Positions 43,701 to 53,061 are shown, numbered from the stretch's first letter. The stretch is 64,000 nt of DNA from Acutalibacter sp. 1XD8-33 (GCF_003612555.1 NZ_RAZF01000014.1:1-64000); one strand, 5' to 3'. A program made the numbers and translations. The notes: generated by a model not told the origin, from the letters alone.

Positions 43701-45581
43701 GACAAAGCGGCAGTTACCATCTCAGGCATCGTGTTGGAAAACAAGACCTATGACGGCCAACCGGCAGCTTATAGCGGCACACCAACTGCCATAGATGAAA
43801 GCGGCGCCTCGGCAGATGGCCTGACATACACTTATCAGTGGAAGGACGCAGAGGGCAGCCTTCTGAATGAAGCTCCCAGGGACGCTGGCAGCTATTCACT
43901 AACGGTTACCGCGGAGAGCGATACTCATATGGGTGAAACTACGCTCCCCATCACCATTGCCAAGCGTCAGCTTGCCTGGGACGTTTCAGGACTTGCCGCC
44001 TCCAAACCTCAAACCAGCCAGGGGGAGGCGGCGGTTTACGGAGAACTCAACCTTTCTGGTGTGATAAACGGCGAAGTAACGCTGAATGTTACCGGTTCAC
44101 TGACTACAGATGGACTGGCAGGTACAAAAGAGCCCGGCAATTACGATGCCGCTGTACGTGGCACTTGGAGCTTTGACCCGGCAAGCCCCCGAAACTATGA
44201 GCTTCCGGATGAAAATGAGCCTCCCATGGTGAGCGCCAGGGTTACCGCTGTTCAGAATTTGGAGACCCCACCGGAATCGACCCAGGATAAGCAGTTCAAG
44301 CTGGAGATGGAAACTGGGATTTCCACCGTCCCAGCTGGATTGAAGGACATGGATAATCTGAACACACCAGCAAAGCTAGAAATAGCCATGAAACTTGAGG
44401 TCACAAAAGCAAACAGTGCCGTTGTTGAAGAAAACACCGTTGTATACGACGTGTCGCTGCTTGTCAGCACGGATGGCGGTACTAACTGGACTACAGCTAC
44501 AGCGGACAATTTCCCGGCGAACGGCCTCACCGTTACGCTCCCTTATCCAGATGGGACGGGGCAAAACACCCATGACTTTGTAGTGACCCATATGTTTACC
44601 ACCAGCGACTTTGGAAAAACTCCTGGCGAAACAGAGAAACCAGTCGTTACCAAGACAGCTAAGGGGATTCAATTCAAGGTCACCGGCCTATCTCCTATCG
44701 CGGTGGGCTGGGTAAAGAAATCAGGCGGCTCAAGCGGGGGTGGCGGCTGGTACCCCTCTGTCAGCTATTATGATGTAAAGGTCGAGAAAGCGGAGCACGG
44801 CACAGTCTCTGCCAGCCCGGCAAGCGCAAGCTCGGGTAGTACCGTGACCCTGACCGTAAAGCCCGACGAGGGCTATAAGCTGGACAAAATCACCGTCACC
44901 GACAGCCAGGGCAAGGCCGTGGAACTCATCGAAAAGGACGGCAAGTGTACCTTCAAAATGCCTGCCCGGAGCGTGACGGTACAGGCCGGGTTTGTCCTTG
45001 AGCAGACAGTAACGCCCAGCCCCTCGCCGAAGCCCTGGGAAAACCCTTTCCCGGATGTGAAGGACAGCGAGTGGTACATCAAGGCCGTTGAATTTGTGTG
45101 TATGAACGGCCTGATGAGCGGCTATACCAACGGCAGGTTCGGCCCGAACGACACCCTCACCCGGGCGCAGTTCGCGCAGATAATCTACAACAAGGAGAGC
45201 AGGCCCCAGGCGGAGGGCGGTAAGTTCAGCGACGTAACCACCGGCTGGTACGCGGACGCTGTGAACTGGGCGGCGGCAGAGGGCATCGTCGCCGGGATAG
45301 GCGGCGGGAAATTCGCCCCCGACCGGCCCATCACCCGGCAGGACCTGGCGGTTATGCTCTGGCGTTATGCCGGAAAGCCCGAGCCGGGGAAAAATGAGCT
45401 GGATTTCGAGGATTCCAATCGGGTCAGCGGATACGCCTGGAAAGCTTTATGCTGGGCCAGTGAGAACGGCATTGTCAGCGGCAGAGGGAACGGCGTGCTG
45501 GACCCGAAAGGGAACGCGACCCGGGCTGAGGCGGCGCAGATGGCGATGAAGTATTTAGGAGAGAGGATAGACCAAGAGTAA
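40776..45581 (+). CDS. Giant S-layer-homology surface protein
   Basis: The 1601-residue protein has a signal peptide (1-26, LLATIGILALFLFGLAVGASA), an N-terminal beta-helix-like region (about 60-480; repeated ITISGGTI/LNISGGDI turns), two or more YDG-type repeats (KVYDGTTAVQAKD near 630, KPYDGSTSAQVMVEF near 725), Ig-like repeats with NKTYDGQPAAYSG, a Ser/Gly linker, a bacterial repeat domain (about 1325-1410, EKAEHGTVSASPASASSGS) and three SLH domains (about 1421-1599) that attach to secondary wall polymers. It is a likely adhesin or surface-layer component. ACGGAGGTATT precedes the ATG. Confidence 0.9.
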   Translation: MKKLLATIGILALFLFGLAVGASASEAATQDKIIDLTNDTSPSSGPGWTWTVDGTTGTLTLNGLNMSAKPNAFEEGRPLIRFPESIKTINLVLTGNNKIIKQETFQCNIFYAKEKNVTISGTGSLAYSSEDTTSTLFYCDTLTMEGGTITIAEGSSAAYLFHTQKNLTITGGSMTFNSTYGIRSEMGPLNISGGDINLTMTNKGYGICAGPNASGDAAGMGSPAITISGGTIKTDGSISDAWFKGLSITDGTISADNEVRGNLFYNGSPERMVLPENFSTGQLSTTNAFALEIPAGKTLEVPAGVHIRTNHLINGGTLHNHGRVTANNRYAGEGTITGGGLIDFTSYYWEAVNSHAVNAVLNRSGTGSIDGTGYCYVYGNATWNSIWGYAPKSMYIPKDAVLTVPSSTNIQVTGAITIHSADSLNGQGTVTSAANKYYIEYSADSLTPADEMDLTYDGTNLRQQVKEQAKRKTPNQTILQKTFSLDGDNLAVGYLYGGSACPAGGGGNHYIEYNYDVGPSHRLNYRHYFTVKKLTITDDTVLEKTLNLGTSYTGSPVNFPETFLKVTHNGKNILINGNFDVTYTNNVEVGNNALITLTGKNNVEGTLTLNYTISPKNLSTKEIIIAPPEKVYDGTTAVQAKDVLSLANLDIVERDKGFVGITADVAFDTKDVVEGKNVTISNIKLTGEKAGNYVFPSYITLPSSTTGKITPAPLSVKVIGTDKPYDGSTSAQVMVEFEGLQNGETLADGDYTVTAAFDSPDAGTDKSVSGSVTLNDTDTAGNYTLESEVFQTTADITRVNLTLTAPTALAIEYGQTLADARLSGGSAENGGQTVEGTWSWAQPHTRPTESQDYPAKFAPNDTANYAVGESQAAVTVNPAQPKIVITAPSHQQAGHTVAVAARSVNPHDPDFTDGLPVPSLTYKVGENDEEKPLTDGVLLIPEGTVKGTVITIKASTAEVSGKYSSNQSTFTITVVDKAAVTISGIVLENKTYDGQPAAYSGTPTAIDESGASADGLTYTYQWKDAEGSLLNEAPRDAGSYSLTVTAESDTHMGETTLPITIAKRQLAWDVSGLAASKPQTSQGEAAVYGELNLSGVINGEVTLNVTGSLTTDGLAGTKEPGNYDAAVRGTWSFDPASPRNYELPDENEPPMVSARVTAVQNLETPPESTQDKQFKLEMETGISTVPAGLKDMDNLNTPAKLEIAMKLEVTKANSAVVEENTVVYDVSLLVSTDGGTNWTTATADNFPANGLTVTLPYPDGTGQNTHDFVVTHMFTTSDFGKTPGETEKPVVTKTAKGIQFKVTGLSPIAVGWVKKSGGSSGGGGWYPSVSYYDVKVEKAEHGTVSASPASASSGSTVTLTVKPDEGYKLDKITVTDSQGKAVELIEKDGKCTFKMPARSVTVQAGFVLEQTVTPSPSPKPWENPFPDVKDSEWYIKAVEFVCMNGLMSGYTNGRFGPNDTLTRAQFAQIIYNKESRPQAEGGKFSDVTTGWYADAVNWAAAEGIVAGIGGGKFAPDRPITRQDLAVMLWRYAGKPEPGKNELDFEDSNRVSGYAWKALCWASENGIVSGRGNGVLDPKGNATRAEAAQMAMKYLGERIDQE

Positions 45582-45658
45582 GAAGATAAAGAGGTCCATG
45601 AAATCCATGTTGAATTTATCACACTAACTATGTAAAGATAAGGAAGAATGCCTGGAGA

Positions 45659-45722
45659 CAGAAAGTCCCGCTTGGATGAATGCTGTGCACTTCATTAATC
45701 CAGGCGGGACTTTCTGTTTTTC
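45659..45722 (+). terminator. Strong terminator after the SLH gene
   Basis: A long stem, AGAAAGTCCCGC/GCGGGACTTTCT with inner TGGATGAA/TTCATTAATCCA pairing, is followed by GTTTTTC. Confidence 0.85.
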
Positions 45723-45813
45723 TTACCCTATTCGGTCTTTTTTACTTCTCCCCTAAGAATATCACGCTTTTCCGGGGGATTTTACTTTGCGGATTTCGGG
45801 CCGATGGACTATA

Positions 45814-45852
45814 TAGTAAACGCACTTGAAAACCGCGTGGATTGCTTTTCAC
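45814..45852 (+). mobile_element. MITE-like element, family A copy 4 (left end only)
   Basis: TAGTAAACGCACTTGAAAA matches the left end of the copy in repA (TAGTAAACGTGCTTGAAAT) at 16 of 19 positions. The first hairpin is retained (TTGAAAA/CTTTTCA) and the rest is replaced by a family B element. Confidence 0.55.
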
Positions 45853-45855
45853 TAG

Positions 45856-46013
45856 AGCCTGTTCACACAAGTAGAATATTCAGATTTTTGAGGAGGTTTG
45901 GCCAGGTTCAAGAAAAAAAGCGCAGGCAATCTCGTGATTGGCAAACTTTTTCGACGCGGAAGCTGGCCAAATCCACCGAAAAGATGGGTATGATTACTTT
46001 GTGTGAACAGGCT
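45856..46013. repeat. Intergenic repeat family B, copy 3
   Basis: A 158-bp element with inverted ends AGCCTGTTCACACAA and TTTGTGTGAACAGGCT. The interior has GATTTTTGAGGAGGTTT and GGCAATCTCGTGATTGGCAA, both related to copy 2. It ends exactly against the stop codon of the peptidase gene. Confidence 0.6.
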
Positions 46014-47063
46014 TTAGATCGTGCAGAAATGGAAGCCCTTGTCCATCTCCTGAGATAGCCGAACCAAAAAGGCGCTGAGCAGGTGGATGCAGTTTTCGAT
46101 GTCTTTCCAGCTGCCCACCTCCACAGAGCTGTGCATATATCGCAGGGGGATGGATACCAAAGCCATGGGGATGCCCTCGCCAACCCGGTTTACGGTGTCT
46201 CCATCCGTGCCGGTTCGTCCAGTGGCCACTTCCCACTGGAGGTCCAGTTGAAGCTCCTCCGCAGTTTCCCGGAGCAGGGCGTTCATCTTTTTGTTCACGA
46301 CAGACGCGATACATAGAACCGGCCCGCCGCCCAGCTTGACTTCCCCTGTATCGTTGGGGCTTGTGCCGGGAGCGTCACTGGCCCAGGTTACATCTACGGC
46401 GATGGCGCAGTCAGGCAGAACACGGGTCGCGGCATAGTACGCGCCCCGTCCGCTGGTTTCTTCTCCCACGGTGGTAGCCGCGTAGATGCCAATGGACGCG
46501 CCTTGCTTTGCGGCCTCCTTTGCAGCCTCCAGCACCACGAAAGCCCCGGTGCGGTCGTCCAGAGCCCGGCAGGTAAAACAATCATTCAGCAGCTCCCGAA
46601 CCTGTACGTCTGCGCAGACAGGGTCGCCGACAGAAACCGCCTTTTGGGCTTCCTCCTTAGAGACCGCGCCAATATCCACCAGGAGATCGGAGGCCTCAGT
46701 CTTGTCCTTTTTCAACAGATCGGAGGAAGTGGCGATCACGCCGCTGACCATGGTCCCCTCATGCCACACCTGCACGGGAGAACCTAGATAGAGCCGGGGT
46801 CGAACGCCGCCCGCGCCGGTGAGATGAAGCAGGCCGGAGCTGTCAATGTGCGTGACCACAAAGCCAATTTCGTCAATATGGCCGCAGAGAAGGATCTTAT
46901 GCTCGGCGTCAGGATTCACCACAGAGATGGCGTTGCCGCTGGGGTCAGTGTGCTGGGCATGGGCGAAATCTTTGCCAAAGTCCAGCGCTTTCTGCTGGAT
47001 GGCGTCCTCATAGCCGCTGATGGAGGGGGTAGATAAAAGGTCTTTCAGAAATTCTCGGTTCAT
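46014..47063 (-). CDS. M42-family metallo-aminopeptidase
   Basis: The 349-residue protein belongs to the tetrahedral aminopeptidase/cellulase M family that trims peptides in the cytosol using two metals. Visible metal and catalytic residues: H62 and D64 in LCGHIDEIGF, the bridging Asp in ALDDRTG, the general base and ligand Glu pair in VGEETSGRGA, an Asp in AIAVDVTWASDAP, and the late His in RYMHSSVE. ATG 47063 after AGAGGAAC is preferred to the longer frame. The 3' end abuts a family B repeat. DegV lies upstream in the same direction. Confidence 0.93.
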   Translation of the reverse strand: MNREFLKDLLSTPSISGYEDAIQQKALDFGKDFAHAQHTDPSGNAISVVNPDAEHKILLCGHIDEIGFVVTHIDSSGLLHLTGAGGVRPRLYLGSPVQVWHEGTMVSGVIATSSDLLKKDKTEASDLLVDIGAVSKEEAQKAVSVGDPVCADVQVRELLNDCFTCRALDDRTGAFVVLEAAKEAAKQGASIGIYAATTVGEETSGRGAYYAATRVLPDCAIAVDVTWASDAPGTSPNDTGEVKLGGGPVLCIASVVNKKMNALLRETAEELQLDLQWEVATGRTGTDGDTVNRVGEGIPMALVSIPLRYMHSSVEVGSWKDIENCIHLLSAFLVRLSQEMDKGFHFCTI

Positions 47064-47147
47064 AGTGTTCCTCTTTTCTGGGGGTATGATGATTTTAATA
47101 GACATTTTTCAGATAGATGATGGAAGGGGGAGGGGACCGGTGGAGCC

Positions 47148-47993
47148 TCAGTCTCTTGTGAAAAAGGCCACCGCAATCGCGCCTGGCCCTACATGGGTGC
47201 CAATGGTTCCGCCGACCGTACAAACCGGAAGGGCGTCGGTATGATCCTGCCAGAGCTGGCGGCTGTCCGCAATATATTTTTGCAGCAAGGCGTCGCTCAG
47301 TCCTGTGTAACCCAGACGGTAAGGGCGGTGGAAGTCCACTCCGGCGGTCTTTTCGATTTCCTGAACTAGCAGACTGTTGCCGTTTTTAGAGCCTCGGGCT
47401 TTCCCCAGCACCACCACTTCGCCCTCGCGCACCGCCACCACCGGCTTCACAGACAGCAGGCCGCCCACCAAGGCGGTAGCGGGGGAGATCCGTCCGCCCC
47501 GCTTGAGATACTCCAAAGTATCCAGCAGGGCTATAAGCCGGACCGCCTTTTTTTCTTTCTCCAGGCATCCGGCGATTTCCTCCGCGCTTTTCCCTTGGTC
47601 CAGGAGCTCGACAGCTCGCTCCACCAAGATCATCTCTCCAATGGTGGCATTTTCGCTGTCCACCACATAGACCTGCCCCGGATAGTCCTGCGCGGCCAGA
47701 CAGGCGCTCTGCCAAGTGCCGGAGAGCTTTTTCGACAGCGTGACCGTGACCACGGTTTCCCCAGCCGCCACGGCGCGCTGAAAGGCCTCGGAGAATTCTC
47801 CGGGGCTGACCTGGCTGGTAATCGGCAGCGTGTCCCCCTCGATTAAATATTCATAAAACTGTTGGTGAGTCAAATTGACTCCGTCCTGATAATGCTGGTC
47901 CTCAAAACTGATCGTCATGGGCAGCACGGTGATTTCTTCCCGCTGAGGGGATACGATGTCAGAAGCGGAGTCGGTAATAATGCGAATCGGCAT
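47148..47993 (-). CDS. DegV-family fatty-acid-binding protein
   Basis: The 281-residue protein shows the DegV fold: the opening IRIITDSASDIV, LPMTISFEDQHYQDGV, TSQVSPGEF, VTLSKKLSGTWQSA, VVDSENATIGEMILV and GGRISPATALVGGLLSVKPVVAV. Family members (FakB) present fatty acids to the FakA kinase for phosphorylation and use in phospholipid synthesis. No fakA is in the window, and genomes carry many DegV copies. AAAGGAGTGTTC precedes the ATG. Confidence 0.93.
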   Translation of the reverse strand: MPIRIITDSASDIVSPQREEITVLPMTISFEDQHYQDGVNLTHQQFYEYLIEGDTLPITSQVSPGEFSEAFQRAVAAGETVVTVTLSKKLSGTWQSACLAAQDYPGQVYVVDSENATIGEMILVERAVELLDQGKSAEEIAGCLEKEKKAVRLIALLDTLEYLKRGGRISPATALVGGLLSVKPVVAVREGEVVVLGKARGSKNGNSLLVQEIEKTAGVDFHRPYRLGYTGLSDALLQKYIADSRQLWQDHTDALPVCTVGGTIGTHVGPGAIAVAFFTRD

Positions 47994-48738
47994 ACGAACA
48001 CTCCTTTCAAATCAGGATAGCGGATGGAAGCATGGGAAGCCCCCCCGCTGTTTCCATATTATACTTTTAAAGAGTATTTATGGGGGAACGGCGCGCGGAG
48101 CAGCTTGGCGACAGGCACACAGCTGGGCACACCGCGCCAAGCAAGACGAAATGAGCAGGCTGGGTTTCGCGGTAGTGTCAAAAAGATAAACACTCGCGCA
48201 GCTCGGTTTATCTTTCCGTTTTCCTGAGCAAAACTCGCCAAGCTGGGATACTGCGCCCATAGCTGGCTGGCTCCGCGAGTCTTGCCTGCCGGCTCGGTCG
48301 GTTCGTAGCTTGTCTGCCACTGGCACACAGCGCCCCCCTGGACCCGGCAATGTGATCGGCTTTTGCGCACTCAGCTAACCAGGGTAAAATGTTTTGCAGA
48401 CTTCGCTTTGCGAAGTCTTAGCTTTCTTCAAAAGCTCGCGGGGGGTGGGGCGGAGCCCCATGACCTTGTAACACCTGAGAAGCGCATTTTGGGCGTGTGA
48501 ATAATAGTTAACACTCGCTGTGCTCGGTTAACTATCCGAGTTTTGCGAAGCAAAACTCTTAAGAGGCCCCTTTTTGTAAGAGAAAAAGGGGCCTGGTCCT
48601 GGAACATGCTAACTGCGCGCACAGTATCGCGGCCAAAAGCTCCCGTCCGGCCGTGTGCCTGTTCCCCCAGCCACCTCGCGCGCCGTTCCCCCCATAAAAA
48701 ACTCAAAAAGTATAACAAACTGTACCCGCAGGATCCGG
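47994..48738. other. 745-bp repeat-rich gap without a gene
   Basis: Contains two near-identical hairpins, AACACTCGCGCAGCTCGGTT (48186-48215) and AACACTCGCTGTGCTCGGTT (48510-48536, bounded by TAGTTAAC/GTTAACTA), a family C core at 48278, an AGACTTCGC/GCGAAGTCT hairpin near 48402-48419 and a GAGTTTTGC/GCAAAACTC hairpin near 48537-48557. It appears to be an accumulation of small repeat elements. Confidence 0.5.
48278..48345 (+). repeat. Intergenic repeat family C, copy 4
   Basis: Core GAGTCTTGCCTGCCGGCTCGG, then the CCACTGGC centre and CGCCCCCCTGGACCC, parallel to copies 1 and 3. Confidence 0.45.
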
Positions 48739-49215
48739 CTAATTTCGGGAATCTGCCGCCAGGAGCTTTTCCAGTTCCCGCAGCAGATCTTTTTTCATGC
48801 TGGCCAGATCATCTTCTGTGGGGCGGTTCTCGTCCTGATACATCAATTCCATGGGATACCACCAGACAGGACCCGCGCCATGATTGCCATATTCTCCGAT
48901 ATCCCCTTTTCTTCTTGGATATAGATGCCAGTGCAGATGAGCCGCTCCCTGGCCCAGGCACTCATAATTCATTTTCTCCGCGCCAAAGGCGTTCTTTACA
49001 GCCTGTGAAACCAGGATCATTTCTTCCATGAATTTTGCGGCGAAATCCTTTTCCAGATAGAAAAGCTCAGTCTGGTGCTGCTTGCAGAGAAAGAGGGAGT
49101 ACCCCCTAAAATGCTGGTTGTCGCCGATCACGACATAACCGGTTTCCAGCTCTTTGACAAAGTATGGATTCTGTCCGGCCTGTATCATCTGAATTCTATC
49201 GCAAACCAGGCACAT
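48739..49215 (-). CDS. HIT-family nucleotide-binding protein
   Basis: The 158-residue protein has the histidine-triad motif HLHWHL (H93, H95, H97), the nucleotide-binding catalytic site of this hydrolase/transferase superfamily, and an N-terminal CLVCDRI that with later residues could bind zinc. The C-terminal part is a charged helix (DDLASMKKDLLRELEKLL). The AGGAGGCTTTTGAA ribosome site (minus strand) supports the ATG. It lies downstream of nifJ in the same direction but behind a terminator. Confidence 0.88.
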   Translation of the reverse strand: MCLVCDRIQMIQAGQNPYFVKELETGYVVIGDNQHFRGYSLFLCKQHQTELFYLEKDFAAKFMEEMILVSQAVKNAFGAEKMNYECLGQGAAHLHWHLYPRRKGDIGEYGNHGAGPVWWYPMELMYQDENRPTEDDLASMKKDLLRELEKLLAADSRN

Positions 49216-49236
49216 TTCAAAAGCCTCCTTTCATGA

Positions 49237-49268
49237 AAAAAGCCCGCCGGTCGTCCGGCGAGCCTTTT
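49237..49268 (-). terminator. Terminator of nifJ
   Basis: CTCGCCGG/CCGGCGGG stem flanked by A and T runs, between nifJ and the HIT gene on the minus strand. Confidence 0.75.
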
Positions 49269-49389
49269 TCATCTTGTGTCAGCCAAAGTCAACGGGAACA
49301 AAACCTCCGGCACTTTCCAAAAAACTGCCACAGCCATAGACCGTCAGTTCCCGTCGGCCCCGCGTTCAAAACAGAAAGCAGGGAATGAA

Positions 49390-52300
49390 TTACTCGGCCA
49401 TCTTCTTCAGCTTGGCGTATTTCTCTTCGGCAAACTTCTCAGCGTCGGCGAACAGCTTTTCGGCGCGCTCCGGGAAGGAACGGGTCAGGCTGTTGTAGCG
49501 CACCTCGCCCATAATAAAGTCGCGATAAGAGGCGGAAGGCTCCTTGCTGTCCAGCTGGAAGGGGTTCTCGCCAGCGTCAGCCTTACGGGGGTCGAAGCGG
49601 AAGTTGTGCCAGTAGCCGGCGGCAACCGCCTTCTTCTCTTCCACCATGGAGATGCCCATGCCGCCCTTGATGCCATGGTTGATGCAGGGGGCATACGCCA
49701 GGATGATGGAGGGGCCGTTGTAGCTCTCGGCCTCGTGGAAAGCCTTAATGCACTGGTTCATGTCCGCGCCCATGGCAACCTGAGCCACGTACACATAGCC
49801 ATAGCTCATGGCGATGGCGGCCAGGTCCTTCTTCTTGGTGGACTTGCCGGTGGCGGCAAACTGGGCCACAGAGCCGCAGGGAGTGGACTTGCTGGCCTGC
49901 CCGCCGGTGTTGGAGTACACCTCGGTGTCGAATACCAGCACGTTGATGTTCTCGCCGGAGGCCAGGGCATGGTCCAGACCGCCGAAGCCGATGTCATAGG
50001 CCCAGCCGTCGCCGCCCAGAATCCACACGGACTTCTTGGCCAGATAATCCTTGTCTTTCAGGATCTCGTTGCACAGGTGGCAGGCCTCGCAGTCGCAGTA
50101 CTTCTGACCCGCAGCCTTCTTGGCCTCGCACTCCTTGATATGGGCGTCAGCGGCCTCCCGGCTGCCGAACACCTTCACGGCGTCGTCGGACTTGGCCCAG
50201 TTGATGACCCAGTCCAGAGAGGCGCGGCTATACTCCAGAGCGGCGATGTAGGCCTCTGCGGCAGCGTCGTTGGCCTTAGAGTCGTTCATGGTCTCCAGCC
50301 AGGCCTTGCCGGTATCCTTCACTTCCTGCTCCACATAGTCCACGGCAATGAGCTTCTCAGTCAGCTCAGCCAGACGGCCGCGCACCGCGTTCTGGGCCAG
50401 GCACATGCCCAGACCAAACTCGGCGTTGTCCTCGAACAGGGAGTTCTCCCAGGCGGGGCCGTGACCCTTCTTGTTCACGGTGTAGGGAGTGGCAGGCGCG
50501 GAACCGCCCCAGATGGAGGAGCAGCCGGTGGCGTTGGCGATGAACATCTTGTCGCCGAAGAGCTGGGTGGCCAGCTTGGCGTAGGGAGTCTCGCCGCAAC
50601 CGCCGCAGGCGCCGGAGAACTCAAGCAGGGGCTGCTTGAACTGGCTGCCCTTGACGGAGGTCTCCTTGAACTTCTCGGCCACAGCCTCCTTGGCGGGCAG
50701 GTCGATGCCGTAGTTGAACACGGCCTGCTGAGGACGCTGGGAGTCGATGGGGGCCATCTGCAGGGCCTTTGTCTTGGCGGGGCAGGTGGTGACGCAGCTG
50801 CCGCAGCCGGTGCAGTCCAGGGTGGAGATCACCATGGCAAAGTGCATGCCGGGCACGCCGGTCATGGGCTTGCTCTTGGTGCCCTCGGGGGCGGCGGCCA
50901 GTTCCTCGTCGGTCATGGCGATGGGACGGATTACCGCGTGGGGGCATACATAGGAGCACTGGTTGCACTGGATGCAGTTCTCGGGAATCCACTCGGGAAC
51001 GTCCACGGCCACGCCGCGCTTCTCATAGGCGGCCGTGCCCTGGGGAGAGGTACCGTCGGCGTACTTCTCGAAGGTGGAGACAGGCAGATCCTTGCCGTGG
51101 AAGGTGTTCACCGGGAATACCACATTGTTCACATAGTCCACCACATCCTGACGGCTGCCGGTGGCAACGGCGGGGGTGGAGTCGTCAGCGGCGTTCGCCC
51201 AGTCGGCGGGCACGTTGACCTTGGTATAGCTGTTGGCGCCGCGGTCGATGGCGTCGTGGTTCATCTTAACGATGGCCTCGCCCTTGCGTCCATAGGACTT
51301 GGTGGCGGCGTCTTTCATATACTGGATGGCGTCGGCCTCGGGAATGATCTTGGCAATGGAGAAGAACGCGGACTGGAGCACCGTGTTGATGCGGGTGCCC
51401 AGGCCAATCTCTTTGCCGATCTTGAATCCGTCGATGGTGTAGAAGTTGATCTCGTTGTCCGCAATAAACTTCTTGACCATTCCGGGCAGGCGGGCGTTCA
51501 GCTCCGCGTCGTCCCAGGCGCAGTTCAGCAGGAAGCTGCCGCCCTTCTTCAGGTCCTGAACCATGTCATACTTATCCAGATAGGCGGGGTTGGAGCAGGC
51601 CACAAAATCCGCCTTGGAGATATAGTAGGTAGACTTGATGGGAGTATGGCCGAAACGCAGGTGGGAAACCGTCAGGCCGCCGGACTTCTTGGAGTCATAG
51701 TCAAAGTAGCCCTGGGCGTACATGTCGGTATGATCGCCGATGATCTTGATGGAGTTCTTGTTGGCGCCCACGGTGCCGTCGGAGCCCAGGCCCCAGAACT
51801 TGCAGCTGGTGGTGCCGGCGGGGGCGGTGTCGGGATCCTCCTTCACCTCCAGGGACAGATGGGTCACATCGTCCACAATGCCGATGGTGAAGCGCTTCTT
51901 GGGCTCAGCGGCGTCCATGTTCCGGTATACGGCGATGATGTCGCTGGGCTTGGTGTCCTTGCTGCCCAGGCCATAGCGGCCGGTGTACACGGGGCACGCG
52001 CCGAAGGGGGTGCCGTTGATGGCGGCCAGCACGTCCAGGTAGAGAGGCTCGCCGATGGAGCCGGGCTCCTTGGTGCGGTCCAACACGGAAATCTTCTTTA
52101 CGGTGTCCGGCAGCGCGTCCAGGAGATAGCTGGCCACAAAGGGACGGTACAGATGCACTTTCACCAGGCCAACCTTCTCGCCGGCGGCGGTGAGATAGTC
52201 GATGACTTCCTCGATGGTCTCGCAGGCGGAGCCCATGGCGATGATCACCTTGTCTGCGTCAGGAGCGCCATAATAATTGAAAGGCTTGTAGTCGGTGCCG

Positions 52301-53061
52301 ATCTTCTCGTTAACCTTGTTCATGTAGTCCACTACAACGGCGGGCACGGCGTCATAGTACTTGTTGCAGGCTTCGCGGGCCTGGAAGAAGATGTCGCCGT
52401 TCTGGGCCTGGCCGCGCAGCACGGGATGCTCGGGGTTCAGGGCGTGGCGGCGGAACTCGTTTACAGCGTCCCAGTCCAGCATATCGCCCAGGTCCTTATA
52501 ATCCCAAGTCTCGATCTTCTGAACCTCGTGAGAGGTGCGGAAGCCGTCGAAGAAGTGCAGGAAAGGCACCTTGCCCTTGATGGCGCTGAGATGGGCCACG
52601 GCGCCCAGGTCCATAACCTCCTGGGGAGAGTTGGCGCACAGCATGGCGTAGCCGGTCTGGCGGCAAGCGTAAACGTCGGAGTGGTCGCCAAAGATGTTCA
52701 GAGCGTGGGTGGCCACGGTACGGGCGGATACATGAATGACGCTGGGCAACAGCTCGCCGGCAATCTTGTACATGTTGGGGATCATCAGCAGCAGGCCCTG
52801 GGAGGCGGTATAGGTGGTGGTGAGAGCGCCCGCGGCAAGAGAGCCGTGCACAGCGCCCGCAGCGCCGGCCTCAGACTGCATTTCGGTGACGCGCACTTCC
52901 CGGCCGAACAGATTTTTGCGGCCTGCGGCGGCATACTTATCGGTTTCGTCGGCCATCACGGAAGAGGGGGTGATGGGGTAGATGGCGGCAACGTCGGTGA
53001 ACGCATAGGAAACATGCGCGGCGGCGGTGTTGCCATCCATGGTTTTCATTTGTCTTGGCAT
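49390..53061 (-). CDS. nifJ: Pyruvate:ferredoxin (flavodoxin) oxidoreductase
   Basis: This 1223-residue single-chain enzyme oxidises pyruvate to acetyl-CoA and CO2 and reduces ferredoxin, the central energy step in clostridial fermentation. In order: the pyrimidine-binding domain (YPITPSSVMADETDKY near 28), domain II/III (ITPSS to VVVDYM), the gamma domain, two [4Fe-4S] clusters (CIQCNQCSYVCP and CTGCGSCVTTCP, about 690-760), a further cluster Cys set near 820 (CGGCGETPY), and the thiamine diphosphate site (GGDGWAYDIGFGG, VFDTEVYSNTGGQ). ATG 53061 after AAGGAGGAAATCG is preferred. A long open frame on the opposite strand is a shadow. Confidence 0.97.
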   Translation of the reverse strand: MPRQMKTMDGNTAAAHVSYAFTDVAAIYPITPSSVMADETDKYAAAGRKNLFGREVRVTEMQSEAGAAGAVHGSLAAGALTTTYTASQGLLLMIPNMYKIAGELLPSVIHVSARTVATHALNIFGDHSDVYACRQTGYAMLCANSPQEVMDLGAVAHLSAIKGKVPFLHFFDGFRTSHEVQKIETWDYKDLGDMLDWDAVNEFRRHALNPEHPVLRGQAQNGDIFFQAREACNKYYDAVPAVVVDYMNKVNEKIGTDYKPFNYYGAPDADKVIIAMGSACETIEEVIDYLTAAGEKVGLVKVHLYRPFVASYLLDALPDTVKKISVLDRTKEPGSIGEPLYLDVLAAINGTPFGACPVYTGRYGLGSKDTKPSDIIAVYRNMDAAEPKKRFTIGIVDDVTHLSLEVKEDPDTAPAGTTSCKFWGLGSDGTVGANKNSIKIIGDHTDMYAQGYFDYDSKKSGGLTVSHLRFGHTPIKSTYYISKADFVACSNPAYLDKYDMVQDLKKGGSFLLNCAWDDAELNARLPGMVKKFIADNEINFYTIDGFKIGKEIGLGTRINTVLQSAFFSIAKIIPEADAIQYMKDAATKSYGRKGEAIVKMNHDAIDRGANSYTKVNVPADWANAADDSTPAVATGSRQDVVDYVNNVVFPVNTFHGKDLPVSTFEKYADGTSPQGTAAYEKRGVAVDVPEWIPENCIQCNQCSYVCPHAVIRPIAMTDEELAAAPEGTKSKPMTGVPGMHFAMVISTLDCTGCGSCVTTCPAKTKALQMAPIDSQRPQQAVFNYGIDLPAKEAVAEKFKETSVKGSQFKQPLLEFSGACGGCGETPYAKLATQLFGDKMFIANATGCSSIWGGSAPATPYTVNKKGHGPAWENSLFEDNAEFGLGMCLAQNAVRGRLAELTEKLIAVDYVEQEVKDTGKAWLETMNDSKANDAAAEAYIAALEYSRASLDWVINWAKSDDAVKVFGSREAADAHIKECEAKKAAGQKYCDCEACHLCNEILKDKDYLAKKSVWILGGDGWAYDIGFGGLDHALASGENINVLVFDTEVYSNTGGQASKSTPCGSVAQFAATGKSTKKKDLAAIAMSYGYVYVAQVAMGADMNQCIKAFHEAESYNGPSIILAYAPCINHGIKGGMGISMVEEKKAVAAGYWHNFRFDPRKADAGENPFQLDSKEPSASYRDFIMGEVRYNSLTRSFPERAEKLFADAEKFAEEKYAKLKKMAE

